In this document: positions 11,310-23,266 of the stretch, piece by piece
Position numbering within the stretch: position 1 is the first letter of the stretch
How the letters are laid out: each line of letters opens with the position of its first letter
Assembly: GCA_964023275.1 (NCBI GenBank)
Contig: OZ029914.1
Span: 10,361,561 to 10,425,560 of the forward strand
Direction of reading: 5' to 3'
DNA length: 64,000 nucleotides
Origin: Norana najaformis
Lineage: Eukaryota; Annelida; Clitellata; Crassiclitellata; Hormogastridae
The notes under the pieces: generated by a model
Told to the model about the DNA's origin: nothing
The model's database searches: none
What the model saw: only the letters and a program-made list of their open reading frames with translations
Made by a program: the position numbers and the translations under genes

Positions 11310-12590
11310 CACGTCAACATTTTCTATTTTAAATAGTATTACAGTAATGTTTTAGCCCCTCGTGAAAATTATAAGCATTACCATTTTAAATAACAACAAT
11401 TATAACAAGATTTTCCTAAAAAATGACTCTACATAATTGGTTTCTGATTAAAGGGTCTTTGGATGTTTATAATACTCCCCATCATGGTGAAGAGCAGAGA
11501 TTTCAAAGTGTAGGCCATATCATTAAAAATATTAAAGAGTATACAAATTTGTACGTAAAATGGACCTGCAAGGGCGTGGAATTTACACCCTCTGGAATAG
11601 ACACTAAGATGGTTGACTTTTTACCTACATGAATTATTTAAGCTCTACAGCAGAATCCTGGGCAAAGCATCGAACGTCCCACAACATTCTTCATTTGTCC
11701 ATTTCTATTGAAATTTTACTTGTAAAAGATATTTCACACGCACACAGCTCCTGAATTGCACAGGAGTTAAATTCAAGATCTCTAAAGTTTGAACTGCTTG
11801 AATTTCGTTGTAGTTATCAATTCATATAGCGCCTCTTACGGACAAACTACTTTGGGTGCTAATCAAGACCAGCGTTGAATGATGACTTTGATGATAAGAT
11901 GACTTTGGCTTCTATAGTCATAAGCCCCTAGTTGTCTCTTGGTAGACAGATTTTGGAACATTTCTTTTTGAAATATCTGTTCGAAAGCTGACTTTTTGCG
12001 GGTAATTTAAGCATAAATGGCTTGTGATGCCCAGTTGTTAAAACTGAAAACCTTGCCCAAAACATTCTGATTAGACTGATTAGTTTGGCTTGGTTCAACA
12101 ACCCGAGATATCTGGCAAATATAACCCAGCAGGCAACCACTGTTTGCAGGCAAAGCAATGGAGAAGTTTGTGGACCTACAGGTAGGACTGCACAATGACT
12201 GTAGCATCTGCTGCAAAGTCATGCCGAGGTCAACCAAACATAAAACTAAAAACTGCTAGGGCAGAGTCTCATAGCCATAATAGCTAAGCATTCATTCACT
12301 GTTGACTGTGGACGTGATGATAACAACTGTTACTTAACTTTGATGGGGATCGCAGCGGGTTAAATCCGGCCACTAGGGTCGATTTTTATTACGATTGGAC
12401 ATTGATTTTGGCCTTGGGTAGAACCCCATCACACCTAGGAAATGCAACCTCAATTTTGGTTAAGTGTCGTTCAAACATAGCTACCAAAGTACAGCATATG
12501 TGAGACTCAGTACAACAAAAAATTACGTTTTGGACACATTACAAGAATTGCCATTTACTTTGCAGATGAAGTTATTTTGGTAAAATACAC
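11310..12590. other. intron of gene 2, nothing else recognised
   Basis: Lies between two CARD exons. No additional exon or known repeat was seen, and a short plus-strand open frame at 11423-11632 has no recognisable domain. Confidence 0.4.
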
Positions 12591-12598
12591 AATTTTAA

Positions 12599-12895
12599 GC
12601 TGCCCAAGATCGATTACACTACTTGCTGTGCATTATCGAACCGACAACCGTGGGGTGACAATACATATTCACTGCCAACCTGCTGCATTGTTGTATGAGT
12701 CAACTCACCCCCATTTGACCTCAAGAAGTTGGCACAATAATTATTTGTATGCTGCCCAAGATCGATAACAGTAATTGTTTTGCATTATCAAACCGACAGC
12801 CGTGGGATGACAATACATATTCACTGCCAATAGGACCAACCTGCTGCATTATTGCATGAGTCAACTCACCCCCATCTGAACTCAAGTAGTTGGCC
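12599..12895. repeat. two-copy tandem duplication of about 152 bp spanning a 5' splice site
   Basis: Unit 1 at 12599-12733 and unit 2 at 12751-12895 both begin GCTGCCCAAGATCGAT and share 'GACAATACATATTCACTGCC' and the minus-strand donor GGTGAGT. Unit 2 includes the end of the CARD exon. Unit 1 is a diverged copy of that exon end plus adjoining intron, with a 9-bp length difference. Confidence 0.85.
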
Positions 12896-13151
12896 AAATG
12901 CATCTGCTTGGCTTCTTCTAGAGCCAAAATCAGTTTGTCGACTTTGTTTTTTTCAATGATGTAATTTAGTAGTTTCTGATTTCTCTCTTCAACTGTTAGC
13001 GTAGATCGAATCTGATGAAACTCCGCCATGGTGAGATCTTTATGGGCGATCATGATATCCAGAAGACCAAAATCTGGATCTATTCTGTCCACCAGGAAGT
13101 CCATATGCGTTCTAAGCACGTTTATCTGCATGTCTCCTTGAATCACGTGGC
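12870..13151 (-). CDS. Gene 2 exon: CARD-like domain 1
   Basis: 282-bp exon (94 codons), phase 1 at both ends, with acceptor after a pyrimidine tract (TTTTCAG at 13152-13158) and donor G|GTGAGT. It encodes a CARD-like helical bundle: MQINVLRTHMDFLVDRID, LTMAEFHQIRSTLTVEERN, KLLNYIIEKNKVDKLILALE. The protein resumes in frame in the next CARD exon (11005-11304), giving SSDG then ECKEIYG. The 5' partner is inferred to be the RING/B-box exon at 30322-31226, whose donor is also phase 1. The 17-kb gap leaves that link unproven. A duplicated copy of the exon's end and donor lies just downstream. Confidence 0.85.
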
Positions 13152-13159
13152 CTGAAAAT

Positions 13160-13975
13160 AGCAGCCCGATAAAATAAGCCAGTATGCAAATACTGTCAAA
13201 TCTCAAAATTCAGTGAATAACATTTAACTCTAGCTTCAACCAAAGCAATATCTCGATCATCCTCTCTAATGCAGAAAAGAAGCAATAACCCAGGGTAAGT
13301 GTTTGGTCAAAATTTTTAAATTAATGTTACAACACAATCAATCATCTCTCCAGCTTGATTTTGATTCAAACACCTCGTGGCTTGTTTTTCTCCAGTGGAC
13401 ATAAACATTCAAAAAACTTGACTAAACGAAACTAGTCCTCTCTAATCTTTGCAGACATTGAACATTGCAGACGAATTAGATTTAAGTTACTCAAGGTTCT
13501 AGATCTTGTTTAAATAGCAACCATAGTTTGAAGTAACACGAATCAGAGGATTAGAAAGGAGCATTAAAAATACCAATTATACTGAAACTTTGCTATTGGT
13601 CAATTATAGCACAAGCAATCACCCGCATTTTAAAACAGATTAGCAGACTTAAAATATAATGCTGGAATGCACTTAAACAAGAGAATACATAGCTAGGTCT
13701 CTTTGGTGATATCGGTGGAGGTTTAATAAAAGATGGATCAAGACCATGATGTTGGGAATTATGGAAGATGTAACAGGAACAGAAAAACTTTGCAGAGAAT
13801 GGCTTAACAACATAGGACAATGGTGCCAAATGGGCACTCATGAACATCTCAAAAAGAGAAGTGTGGAGGGAACAGTTAAATACACAGTGGATACCTACTG
13901 ATCTTTCAGCACTTTTCAGATGATAATGATACATGTAGTCACATCCAAGTCTTTGCATGCATTACAAGTTTTCAT
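13160..13975. other. intron or intergenic, nothing recognised
   Basis: AT-rich. A minus-strand open frame at 13593-13958 has no recognisable domain and I do not call it a gene. Confidence 0.4.
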
Positions 13976-13983
13976 AACAATAC

Positions 13984-14212
13984 TGATATTGATAATGATG
14001 ATGATAATAATGATGATATTGATGATGATATTGATGATGATATTGATGATGATTATGACGGTATTGATGATGATGATGATGATGATATTGATGATGATGA
14101 TATTGATAATGATACTGATGATGGTATTGATGATGATATTGATGATGATATTGATCATGATCTTGATATTGGTGATGCTACTGCTGATGATGATGATGAT
14201 AATAATAATAAT
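13984..14212. repeat. compound (GAT)n/(GATATT)n microsatellite
   Basis: About 230 bp built from GATGATGATATT-type units, ending in (AAT)n. The periodicity creates long repetitive open frames on both strands that are not genes. Confidence 0.95.
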
Positions 14213-14259
14213 ACCAACAACTTTCCAAAAATTTGAATTGTGGCATGTAACACAGCTGT

Positions 14260-14923
14260 AGTTAGTAGCCGTGTGTTCTCGTCGCGGTGAAAACGAAAGG
14301 CTTGTATACGAGTGGTAAGATCAGCTTCGACTCCTGGAGCGGGGTGCCGCAACACCCTTAGCTCTACCGTCTTGTCAGGCAATTACGGGCTCGCTTGTTG
14401 GCCCTGCCTGCGACCGGCGCTCTGAGCAGAACAAAATCCCGTCAAGGACAGCGTTCTGCGAGGGGACAATCACCGTACAGGACGGAAGGGGAATGGGCCC
14501 ACCGCTGCCCACTTAATGCGGAAATGTTAAAAGTGTCGGGTCGAGTGCCAACCGGTCGGTGCAGTAGTGATTGCACCTTCCTCACTGGTCGTCACTGGGA
14601 CAGAGTATGTAATTCGGGGCGGAATAAACGTCACGTACCATGGTCGTGGGGGCTGCGCAGTGGTGCCCGTCTGGGGATCGGTGCCTGGTGGCCCCTGGTC
14701 GAACTGGATGGTGTCGGAGCGACCGCCTGTAAAGCAAGCGATGGGCTCGAAGTGTGTCGCCCTGTTGCGTGCAGGGTGAAAACCTGGAACCCCCGACCCA
14801 GGGGTGACGGGCGAGGGCACTACAGCAGACTTTGAACTGGTGACGGAAACTGTATCGACACACTTGATGAACGAGTGCCTCGTGCACGAGTCCGCCTCCG
14901 GGCCACTCCCGAGAGGGAGGAGG
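14260..14923. other. GC-rich block next to the 28S-like piece
   Basis: Markedly richer in G and C than its surroundings, with long open frames on both strands (146 codons each way). None has a domain I recognise. It ends directly against the 28S-derived segment, so it may be part of an element associated with that rDNA site. Its nature is unresolved. Confidence 0.5.
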
Positions 14924-15040
14924 TTTTGCCCAGTGCTAACTGAATAAGTCACAGTGAAGAAATTCAAAAAGCGACGGGCAACGGCCTGGAGTGACTAGTA
15001 CTCTCTTAAGGTAGTTAATTACTCGTTCATTACATGCTTT
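14924..15040 (+). pseudogene. 28S rRNA-derived fragment including the R2 target site
   Basis: Diverged match, recalled from memory, to the conserved 28S segment before the R2 retrotransposon site: TGCCCAGTGCT, AGTGAAGAAATTCAA, GGAGTGACTAG, then ACTCTCTTAAGGTAG. The R2 cleavage position would fall between 15011 and 15012. A weaker match continues after it (CTCGTTCAT against CTCGTCAT). The flanks are not rRNA, so this is a dispersed fragment and not a working rRNA gene. Confidence 0.8.
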
Positions 15041-15227
15041 CATCAGTACAAGAGGTTAATTAGAAGATCGAACAGACGCTGCCCTAACTCGTTAAGCTAT
15101 CCAACCTAATCTAATCAGATCTAAGCATACAGATGATTTTCGTGTTCACTTATTCACAAATTCATTCACAAGTTCATTCATTCGTTTAAACGAAACAGGA
15201 TGCCGGTCTTGCAAAAACATGCCAATG

Positions 15228-15450
15228 TCAATGTATTGGCCTTTACCTAAAATTGCAGATACTCGCAGCTAAATAATACAAAATGTGAAATGAAATCGTA
15301 GTACTTCAAAAATCTGTTTACATATTTGACCTAATAAAATGCTGTAGGCCTATATATAGGTAATGCGTCTACGCGTGTGGGTGTGTCAATAGTTTTATCA
15401 TTGTTTTACCGACATATTCTGAATCCAGGATGTTAGATGACAGGATCATA
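15228..15450 (+). repeat. dispersed repeat, also at 3875-4160
   Basis: Shares 'TTGGCCTTTACCTAAAATTG', 'TGTGAAATGAAATCGTA' and the 'GTAATGCGTCTACG' region with the earlier copy. Confidence 0.6.
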
Positions 15451-15454
15451 ATGG

Positions 15455-15690
15455 AAAACTCGAGATTTCTATAGGGTCAAACTCAAGCTAAGTCGCGGGA
15501 ACCAACTTATTCACAGGCGCTCAATCAAAACAAAATAGATAGGCAGGAAGGGTCAGAATCGGTTGTAGGTCAAATTCCAAGAGTCAGGCAGGCAGGCAGC
15601 CAGGCGGCTACGGTGGATGGTGATTGGGATTGGATAAGAGAGGGGGAAAGAAGAATCAGGATAGGATTTGTGTAAGAGTTGTGTTTTCGG
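15455..15690 (+). repeat. half-copy of the fold-back family (see 57414-57904)
   Basis: Contains CGAGATTTCTATAGGGTC, TATTCACAGGCGCTCAATCA and the GAGTCAGGCAGGCAG region, in the same order as the left arm at 57430-57570. Only one arm is recognisable here. Confidence 0.7.
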
Positions 15691-16335
15691 TTTTGAATGA
15701 AAATCCTGAGCAGAGACATATACTTCATGCAGCGCTGTCGGTTCCTTAACTGTCCCTTATAGAATATTACGTCCTTATATGGCATTGCTCGGAGTAGCAT
15801 GCCGACCATAAACTTGTGTCGGGGTCCAACAGGAGTGTCACTGTAGGCCAGTCTGTTGAATCTCTGAACCCACTGGGAGTGTCTGCTCATGTAATGCACG
15901 GTAGTCGCCAGCTTCGGAAAGAACCGAAGCGCTGCAGTAAAGCCATCTTCACTTCCTCGTAGGGTGCGGCCATCCGGTGGTGCACTTAAGCAATAATGCC
16001 CCTTGCGGGGACATAGCTGGTGTAAAGAAGAGACGAAGCTTCCTCCTGATCTGACCAACAATTGTGCCAAGCGGTCAGTGAAGCTGGAAGGGGTTATCCT
16101 CTACTGAAACTTTCCCAGTGTAGCCGTGAATTTCGACTTCTTTCTGTTTTACAAATGTTGATCCAGACGATGACCTCCTTGGTCGCCCCGTACAGGAGTG
16201 GAGTCCTCAGCGCAGTATACTTCAGTCCATATAGACAGGAGGCGGTTAAGAGGTGCATCAGCGATGATGGCATGGTTCGCTGACCAGCTCGTGCTTTATC
16301 TTTTCGTCTTGGAGTGGGGTTGAAGGTCCATCGAC
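15691..16335. other. no gene recognised
   Basis: Minus-strand open frames cross this stretch (15570-16070, 16094-16468) but show no domain I recognise, and the first overlaps a repeat. Confidence 0.4.
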
Positions 16336-16872
16336 TAGGGCTGCCAACCGTCCCAGATTCGCCTGGATAGTCCCGGAATCGGCCTTGTGCGGCCCGTGTC
16401 CCGGACTGATCCCAAATTGTCCCGGAACTTGGTTTAACTATCCACTTCACCAAATGTTCTTTTCGCACACTAAACTTGAACAGCCGGCCGTAAATAAGTT
16501 TTACAGAGTGACCATAGAATAGAGGGTAGTTAGATTAGTAGACCCCATGTATGGCATCTGCAAATTGCATGCATCATGCATGTATATACGAACTTCGCTC
16601 GTTCTAGACCCTGAAGCCTGCTAGGTTACTGGAATTTAGGAAACTTTTTGCTCTTGAAGTTGATTCAAATTTTATATAAAGGCTAATTGTCTCTTCATGA
16701 CTTGAGTCACGTCATTTGACTGTAATTTTTAACGACTATTTGCAGTAGATCCTACATTAGGCTGACGCAACATTCATTATCTGCAGTGATGTGGACAGGG
16801 TGAATTGGTACTGACATATCGAGTGACTATGCGCGCGCCCCGAATTGCCAGAAACAAAAGTTGGCAGCCCTA
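16336..16872. mobile_element. non-autonomous hAT-like element
   Basis: 537 bp with 13-bp perfect inverted ends, TAGGGCTGCCAAC at the left and its complement at the right. Flanking octamers CCATCGAC and CCATCATC match at six of eight positions, consistent with a worn 8-bp hAT duplication. The internal GTCCCGGAA-type words are common in hAT ends. No transposase is encoded. Confidence 0.8.
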
Positions 16873-17560
16873 CCATCATCACGTAGCATGACTGCTAATA
16901 CCCCCAAAGAAATGTTTTGAAGTGTCAACCGGAAAGTACGAGGCAGAGAAGGTAGTCGAGCTCGTCCTGGTTGGAGACGTTCAGTGACCAACGCAATCTG
17001 TCCAAACTGAAGGCATTAAACAAGCAGCGTATAGCGTCTGAGATGCAAAAGAGGTGCAAAACGCGATCAGTGACCGTCGAACATTAATTGCTGCTTGTTG
17101 ATGTTCGCAGCTGCTGTTTAACAAAGCAGTGTCATAACGAAGGTGACTAGCGTAGCCGTCCTCCTTTATCCATTGGCATTACCCGAAAACGAAAGTGGCA
17201 GAGTTGTCATTATTTATTTAAACTTCGGGGAACTTATTACCAAGACGATGGCCACCTCAAGCAATATACATGATATTAAATGTTAAAATTTGTCCATGAA
17301 CTCGCGTAATGAAAAGTTCCCCGTTAAACAGTTCATGGTCTCTGAACATTCATTATCATTAGTCACTTATGGGGAAGTGCGACGAACCGGCTATCCAACC
17401 CTAATCCCTTCCATAGCATGGCGAGAGAGGTAAGATATCGTTGTGCTCTAAGATGCAGATTTCTTAAAACATGCATCACCTCAAACAAGTATGCGTATAA
17501 TTGATTAAATAATGTCAATGTTAAGTTTCCTTTACTCTTAGTAATATAAAAAATTGATAA
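16873..17560. other. no gene recognised
   Basis: Anonymous sequence between the hAT-like element and transposon copy A. Confidence 0.4.
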
Positions 17561-17563
17561 TTA

Positions 17564-20190
17564 CACTGGCCAACACATAATTTGTTGCCTCAAATGTTAG
17601 AACTGTTTCTGGGTATATTTGACCTGCTGATTCCAGAAAAGGCACCAGTTTTCTCCCAGCAGGTCTAGTTTTCGAGATATAGAACATTATGCCATATACC
17701 AGTCCTTGCCTCTGCTCGCCCATAAAACATAAGGCTATAGCTATAATTATGTAGTGCTCAATTTATTATGTGATACACTAAATAAACATAATAATACAAA
17801 TACTTAAAAGAAAATGGTAGTACCTGAAACTGTACTTATATGATACCAAACAGAACAAGTTTGTTATAAAAATTTCAAGTCATTCGACACCGAAGAAGCT
17901 CCTTTTGTACGATTTCCGAGTGTGGCATCTGCCGGAACAATCGCGCATAATATTCCAGCAATAGTCTGCCATCATGTGTGCATCCCATCTTCCTTGATAT
18001 CGATTTTCCATTGTTTTGATGTCTTCGTGAAATCTTTCACCTTGCTCTTCGCTGAAGTCACCAAGATTCTCTGGAAAGCGATCTAAGTGACTGTGGAGAT
18101 AATGGACTTTAATGCTCATGTTGCAGCCAAGCTTGTTGAAATGAAGAAGCATATCCTCTACTAGTTGTGCATAATTTCTGCCTTCTTGTTGCCAAGAAAA
18201 TTTTTAGTTACAAGAACAAAGGAAGACCAGGCACAAGATTCGATTTCATTCATTGATGGTATGAAAAGTGGGTCATTCATAAGTTGCCTGATCTGTGGAC
18301 CATCGAAGATTCCAGCCTTCAATTTTTCCATTGTAATTCCTGGTAACTTGTGTACTATGTATTCGAAGCATGAACCTTCTTTATTCAAAGCCCTGACAAA
18401 TTCTTTCATCAGGCCTAGCTTTATATGTAGTGGTGGCAGTATGATCCTATCTCGTGCCACCAAAGATTCCTTGATTACATTTTGAGCTCCAACCACCATG
18501 TCTTTCCTCGAAGGCCAATCTTTTCTTGTCCAATGTTCATGCTTGGCTCTACTGTCCCAAAGACACAAAAAGCAGGGATACTTTGTGTAGCCACTTTGTT
18601 GACCAAGGAGGAAATTTACCATCTTCAAGTCTACACAAATTACCCATTGATGTTCTTTGTATTTTATCTTTTCCAGTACTAAAGAGATGGCATTGTACTC
18701 TTCTTTCATCCTGGTGGAGTGACCGATTGGAATAGAACCAAATTTGTTGCCGTTATTTAAAAGCACACATTTCAGACTACGTTTTGAACTGTCGATAAAA
18801 AGACGCCACTCATCTGGGCTGTAATCCGACAGACCAATTTTCTTCAATAAGTTGCTGATGTCATTACAGAATACTAGGTTGTTGTCTTCGGTAAAGAATG
18901 GCAGCAAATCCTTTTCTCTGTTTCTATAAATTGTAATTTTCGTTCCAGGCTGATTTTGTGCATTCTTTTCCTTTAGTCTGGACGCAAGCAATTCAGAGGA
19001 CTCTTTGGAAAGATTTAAGTCCCTGATCAGATCACTCAACTCTTTTTGGTCAAAACGTTCACTGTGTGAAGTTGATTGGAAATCACTGTCACTGCCCCCA
19101 CTTTCTTCACTTTCGTCATCTTGTCCGATATTGGACATGCAAGTGTCATCGTCTGAGAGCTGAGGTAGTTCGCGAAAAGGTGGAACTGGTACAATATCCG
19201 AATGCGGAACAGGTCTCCTGGCTGAAGGTATATCAGGGTAAGACAACTTGTGACGATTATTTCGATTGATGCCTATGATATTAACCATACAAAAGTAACA
19301 GTCGTCGAAGTGGTTTATCTGTTCCCTCCAAACCATCGGTACACCAAATTTCAGGCAGCTTCTCTTTCCAATTGTCCAGTGGCGCAATTGTTCAATACAA
19401 GTTTTGCATACTGTATGAGGAGCCCATTGCTTATCTTGATCTCCAAGTTTGACACCAAAATAACCTACATATGCTCTTTTTACAAACTCAGAAATCGGTT
19501 TCCTGTTTGCTTTTAGTGTGTATTCCCCACAAATGTAGCAGAATATGTCTGGATGGTTAATGCAGCTCCGTCTGGAAGTAGCCATAACCTTAAGGATGTT
19601 CGCATCTGAGGAATTAAATGACTAAGCTAAAAAATAGTAAGAACATGTAGTTATTTAATGCTCACAATCACAGATTGTTCTTGCGACCAACTCTTAATAT
19701 GCCCTAAGACGACTGCGGCTGCTCTAGCTTTCAGGAGGCGGTTTATATAGGCTATAAATGCTGACTTCAGCATAATCTATTTACATAGTTCGAAACCATG
19801 AAACGCTGTATAAGCACAAATAAATTCTAAATGAGGCCATGAATTTAGTGCTGAGTAAGCTGTAGGCTACGGAATAGTTATTTCGTTGAATCAGCAATAT
19901 CTCAGCACGCGGCAAGATATGCTGATTTTACATTATAAGGATGTAGGCATTATATGAATCAGCAAGAATTATAATTAGCCATAAATAAAGCTTATTATGA
20001 CATTTTAGTTTTGCCAAAGACATCGTTTAAAGAGTGGACTGGGTTTTCTTTACAAAATCGACGATATCTCAGAAACTAGACCTGATGCACTCAATCCAAT
20101 GACATTTTCTGAATCAGCGCCCAAAATTACCCAAAGAACAGGTCTAAAACCGAAGGCAACAAGAAAAAAATTTTTTTCTGTTGGCCAGTG
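17564..20190 (-). mobile_element. DNA transposon, CACTGGCCAACA family, copy A
   Basis: 2627 bp with inverted ends CACTGGCCAACA, flanked by TTA on both sides (17561-17563, 20191-20193). Beyond the first 12 bp the two ends stay imperfectly alike for about 120 bp (TTGTTGCCT, GCTGATTC, CAGGTCTAGTTT, GAGATAT). It lies within the presumed long intron of gene 2 in the same orientation. It is nearly identical to copies B and C. I know 3-bp TWA duplications from PIF/Harbinger, but the encoded protein does not look like a Harbinger transposase. Confidence 0.95.
17880..19585 (-). pseudogene. Transposase-like gene of copy A, one frame break
   Basis: Starts at MATSRRSCINHPDIFCYICG and ends KRSFFGVE, about 567 residues overall. 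Frame is kept for 474 codons and lost by a 1-base deletion near 18160 (GCAGAAATTATG here, GCAGACAATTATG in B and C). An in-frame 3-base difference (NAQNQ against NALQ) is private to A. Zinc-like pairs lie at about residues 16/19 and 60/63, with HFDDCYFC near 92-99. The conserved acidic positions are FIDSS (about 264), CVDLK (about 318) and GERFH (about 516). A minus-strand TATA-like box lies at 19743-19749. Confidence 0.9.
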
Positions 20191-20193
20191 TTA

Positions 20194-21800
20194 TTAAACT
20201 ATTGGGAATGCTTGGATAAGGTCCAAGAAAGCAGTGAATTGTTCAACAAGTGCATAAAAGCATAAAACTTGGCATAGGTACTGAAAACATTATGCTGAAA
20301 TCTGAATCCAAATTTAAAGGAATGCAGCGATTTATATTTCCACCAAAATAGCCGGATCGCTTTCCAGGCACTGACCCTATCCCCTTCAACGCTATCACGT
20401 GAATTATCTTAGCTTCTAACTGAAAAAACAGAGACTTCTACTCGGCCCGAGTTTTGGTTTAAATTCCTTACCCCTGTTTATGCCGTGGCCGGCTGTTTCT
20501 CCGTCTCTCGGCGACGACCACTTCACGAAACACCTTCTCCACGGCCGGCTGCAACACAGAGTCACGATCGGTCTGCGACTTCCCTTATATCCTCTCTCTA
20601 CTCGGGCGTCTACTACCTCCATCCTGCTGACTGCCTGCTTTGTCCGACCCGGCTTAACCCGGTTCCAGCCAGACTTCTGCCTCCACCCCGCCTGCTGTAA
20701 ATGCCCCTTTCAGACGTTAGTTCGCATGCACAATCACTTATACCATACCCTCTGGCGTGTAAACGAATGTCAAGTAGGGCGGTTACTTAAATGTTATTCT
20801 GTCGGAGTCCGTTTCCTCATAATGCGTTGGATAACGTTAATCAGGCGGAAGGCAGGGATGAAAGGAGATCAAAGGAAGCATGATGGGGCGAATATTAGAC
20901 GATGAAACTTCATAATTAGAAAGTAGAAAATTAGAGGAGACGCAGAAATTCAGGAAAAATAGCTTACAAAATGAGAGCGCTCAGACACCACGACGCTGGT
21001 TGCCTGCTGATAAGTTTAGTTTGATATTGAGGTAAGGTTATTTGTAATTTATTCCGTAGATAATCGCACTCATTCAGCTTAAAGAGATTTTATGTCCGAA
21101 ATAGACGCCTCAGCTAATGCTTCAAGAAATCAGTGTGTAGTCTTACATCATTAAAAAATGTCATATAATTCCCATTTGATATTCTTTTGCTACCTAAACA
21201 CATGACTACTACTTAGATCTCATTCTATATCTCAGTAACTGGCTCCCACTGTTGGTTACCCCAGTGCTTGTATTTTCACAGATCCCTGTAGGTAAAGATG
21301 CAGTTAGAAGGTACCTTTCACCACAGCACAATTTCGTAGAAACGATGACTTGTTGAAGCCGTCACCGATTGGATTGTTCGTGAAACATGAAGGGCACTAA
21401 AAGCAGTCTACAAATATTTGAAGTTTGGAAACCAGAGCGAAGCGGATCTTGTCGCTTGGGCGACCGGGCGTTCTTGCCAGTGCAACGATCTCCGGTCAAC
21501 TGAAAAATATTGTTGTAGCGGTCACCTTCAAATGTCACAGATCGTCTGCTCGCCCAAACGAAAAGATCAGCCTCGCTCTAGTTTCAAAACTTCAAATAAT
21601 TGTAAACTGTTTCATTGCCTCTCGCGTTTCGCTTGACGAATGATCCAGTGCTCTCAAGGCGTAATGTTAATGTTATATCTAAAAGACTAGTTTGTATATG
21701 CGGGCATAAATTAAGTAAATACACATCTATCCACCTACTGTAACTTACAACAGTATTGCAACACGTAGCTGAATTTCAAAAACTATGAGATCTGCAAAAC
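20194..21800. other. no gene recognised; GC-rich patch at 20450-20720
   Basis: The patch contains GGCCGGCTG-type words and open frames in several phases without a recognisable domain. It could be promoter-like or part of an unknown element. The rest is anonymous. Confidence 0.4.
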
Positions 21801-21810
21801 GTAATCCTAC

Positions 21811-22052
21811 ATAAATATATACATCCACCCAAATATATATGCATCCATATATATATATATATACACAAATACGTATGTGCATGTGTGCGTATGTATACAC
21901 GGTGCATACATAGTCATACGCGCATACATGCATAATACATACGAACGTGCATACGGACGTGCATGCCTACGTAGAATATATGCATGCATAAATACAAACA
22001 TTCACACACATGCATACATGTATACATACATACAAACTTACATATATATATA
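21811..22052. repeat. compound (ATAC/CATA)n and (TA)n microsatellite
   Basis: Interrupted CATACATA and TATATA runs, with TGCATGCATA variants. Confidence 0.9.
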
Positions 22053-22059
22053 CAGCTGC

Positions 22060-23265
22060 TGGGTCCCACTCCAGGTATGTTGACACTGACTTGGGACATT
22101 GGTTTGTTCGTGTCGCCAGTTTATTAGTAGGCGTAACTCATGACATCAATTCATTTGATTCAGTTAAGCTTTGGCCTACAGTCTGCGTTCCGCGATGCCA
22201 TTGCTAGATAGTTCATATGACAGATACTGTATAACATTAGCATGAACCCAAATTTTGTCCAGCATTATGTTATCGGTGGAGCAAATGTTTAGAGTTTTCG
22301 TGTATAGCCTCAGAGTATTTACCAAACTTGACACTTTCCGTATACGTTTAAACTGCTCGTTTGCGATTATTTTAATTATATTCGCGTTTTAGGCCTACTG
22401 CACATTATGACTTTCTGCGGCCTACTTATCAACACAGCAAGTTAGGAAAGTATGAGGCAGTTTAACGTACAATGGAGTTAGCGTTAGATCAAATTACGTG
22501 GCATGTAGTGTTGTAACAGTGTTTATCTGTATAAATTGTATTTGCTTCTGTTTACTTGTAAGCCACTTTCTTATTTCAATATCGTATGGGTCTATCTCAT
22601 TGCTGTAATAAGAACATAATACGATACATGTTGTCAACTATGCATTAGCCTTAATTACAAAGACATTTGAGATTCTGTGTTGACAGTATAATGTTTTCTC
22701 AATTACAAACAAAATTATATTTACCTCTTATTACGCTGATGCCACCTTTTCTTCCAACCATTTAAAAAGGTTGTCCTGAATCGTTGGAGGAAACACATCG
22801 ACAGAGAGTTTTTTGTTAACGAAAAAGCTAAAAGCTATTCCAAAACTTCCGATAATCTGAAATCTTCAATAACGTTCTACGTGTTTCCGACAGAAAAGGA
22901 CTCGCGAAACGACCACAGTAGGCAGATTGAAAAGTCGCCTCAGCTGCGAAGCCACAGAACGATGGCCTGGCAGTCGGCTCCTCAACTGCAGACAAGACCA
23001 AAGTTTCAAGCAGTAACCTTGATCAAGTTGCAAACCTATGCGTTGCATGTATCGTAAGCCGGTGATTATTAGTAAGTGGGCGATTGTTGGCGAACGGATA
23101 TGGTTGATACTTTTGATTTAGGCTACTATCAATATGCTCAGTGCTAGTTCAACCGATCACGTTCTTGATTCGTGGCTGGTTAAATATTATCAGTTAAAAT
23201 GTGAAAAGTGCTTTTTCAGTTGATGCATTTGTGGTGTATGAAGTCGTTGATTTTTAGTCACCTAG
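22060..23265. other. no gene recognised
   Basis: Anonymous AT-rich sequence with one TAGGCCTA palindrome at 22390. No exon was seen. Confidence 0.4.
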
Positions 23266-23266
23266 T

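Noticed and set aside
13916-14261. Open frames rich in I, M and N
   Set aside because: Pure translation of a (GAT)n/(GATATT)n microsatellite.
14395-14967. Overlapping open frames of 146 codons on both strands
   Set aside because: They lie in a GC-rich block where stops are rare, no domain is recognisable, and both strands are open.
15570-16468. Two long minus-strand open frames
   Set aside because: No domain recognised; partly covered by a fold-back repeat and a hAT-like element.
18165-19516. Plus-strand open frames across copy A (and equivalents opposite copies B and C)
   Set aside because: Antisense shadows of the transposase gene; no independent support.
20416-20905. Coding gene in the GC-rich patch
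   Set aside because: Competing frames, no domain, no clear splice structure.
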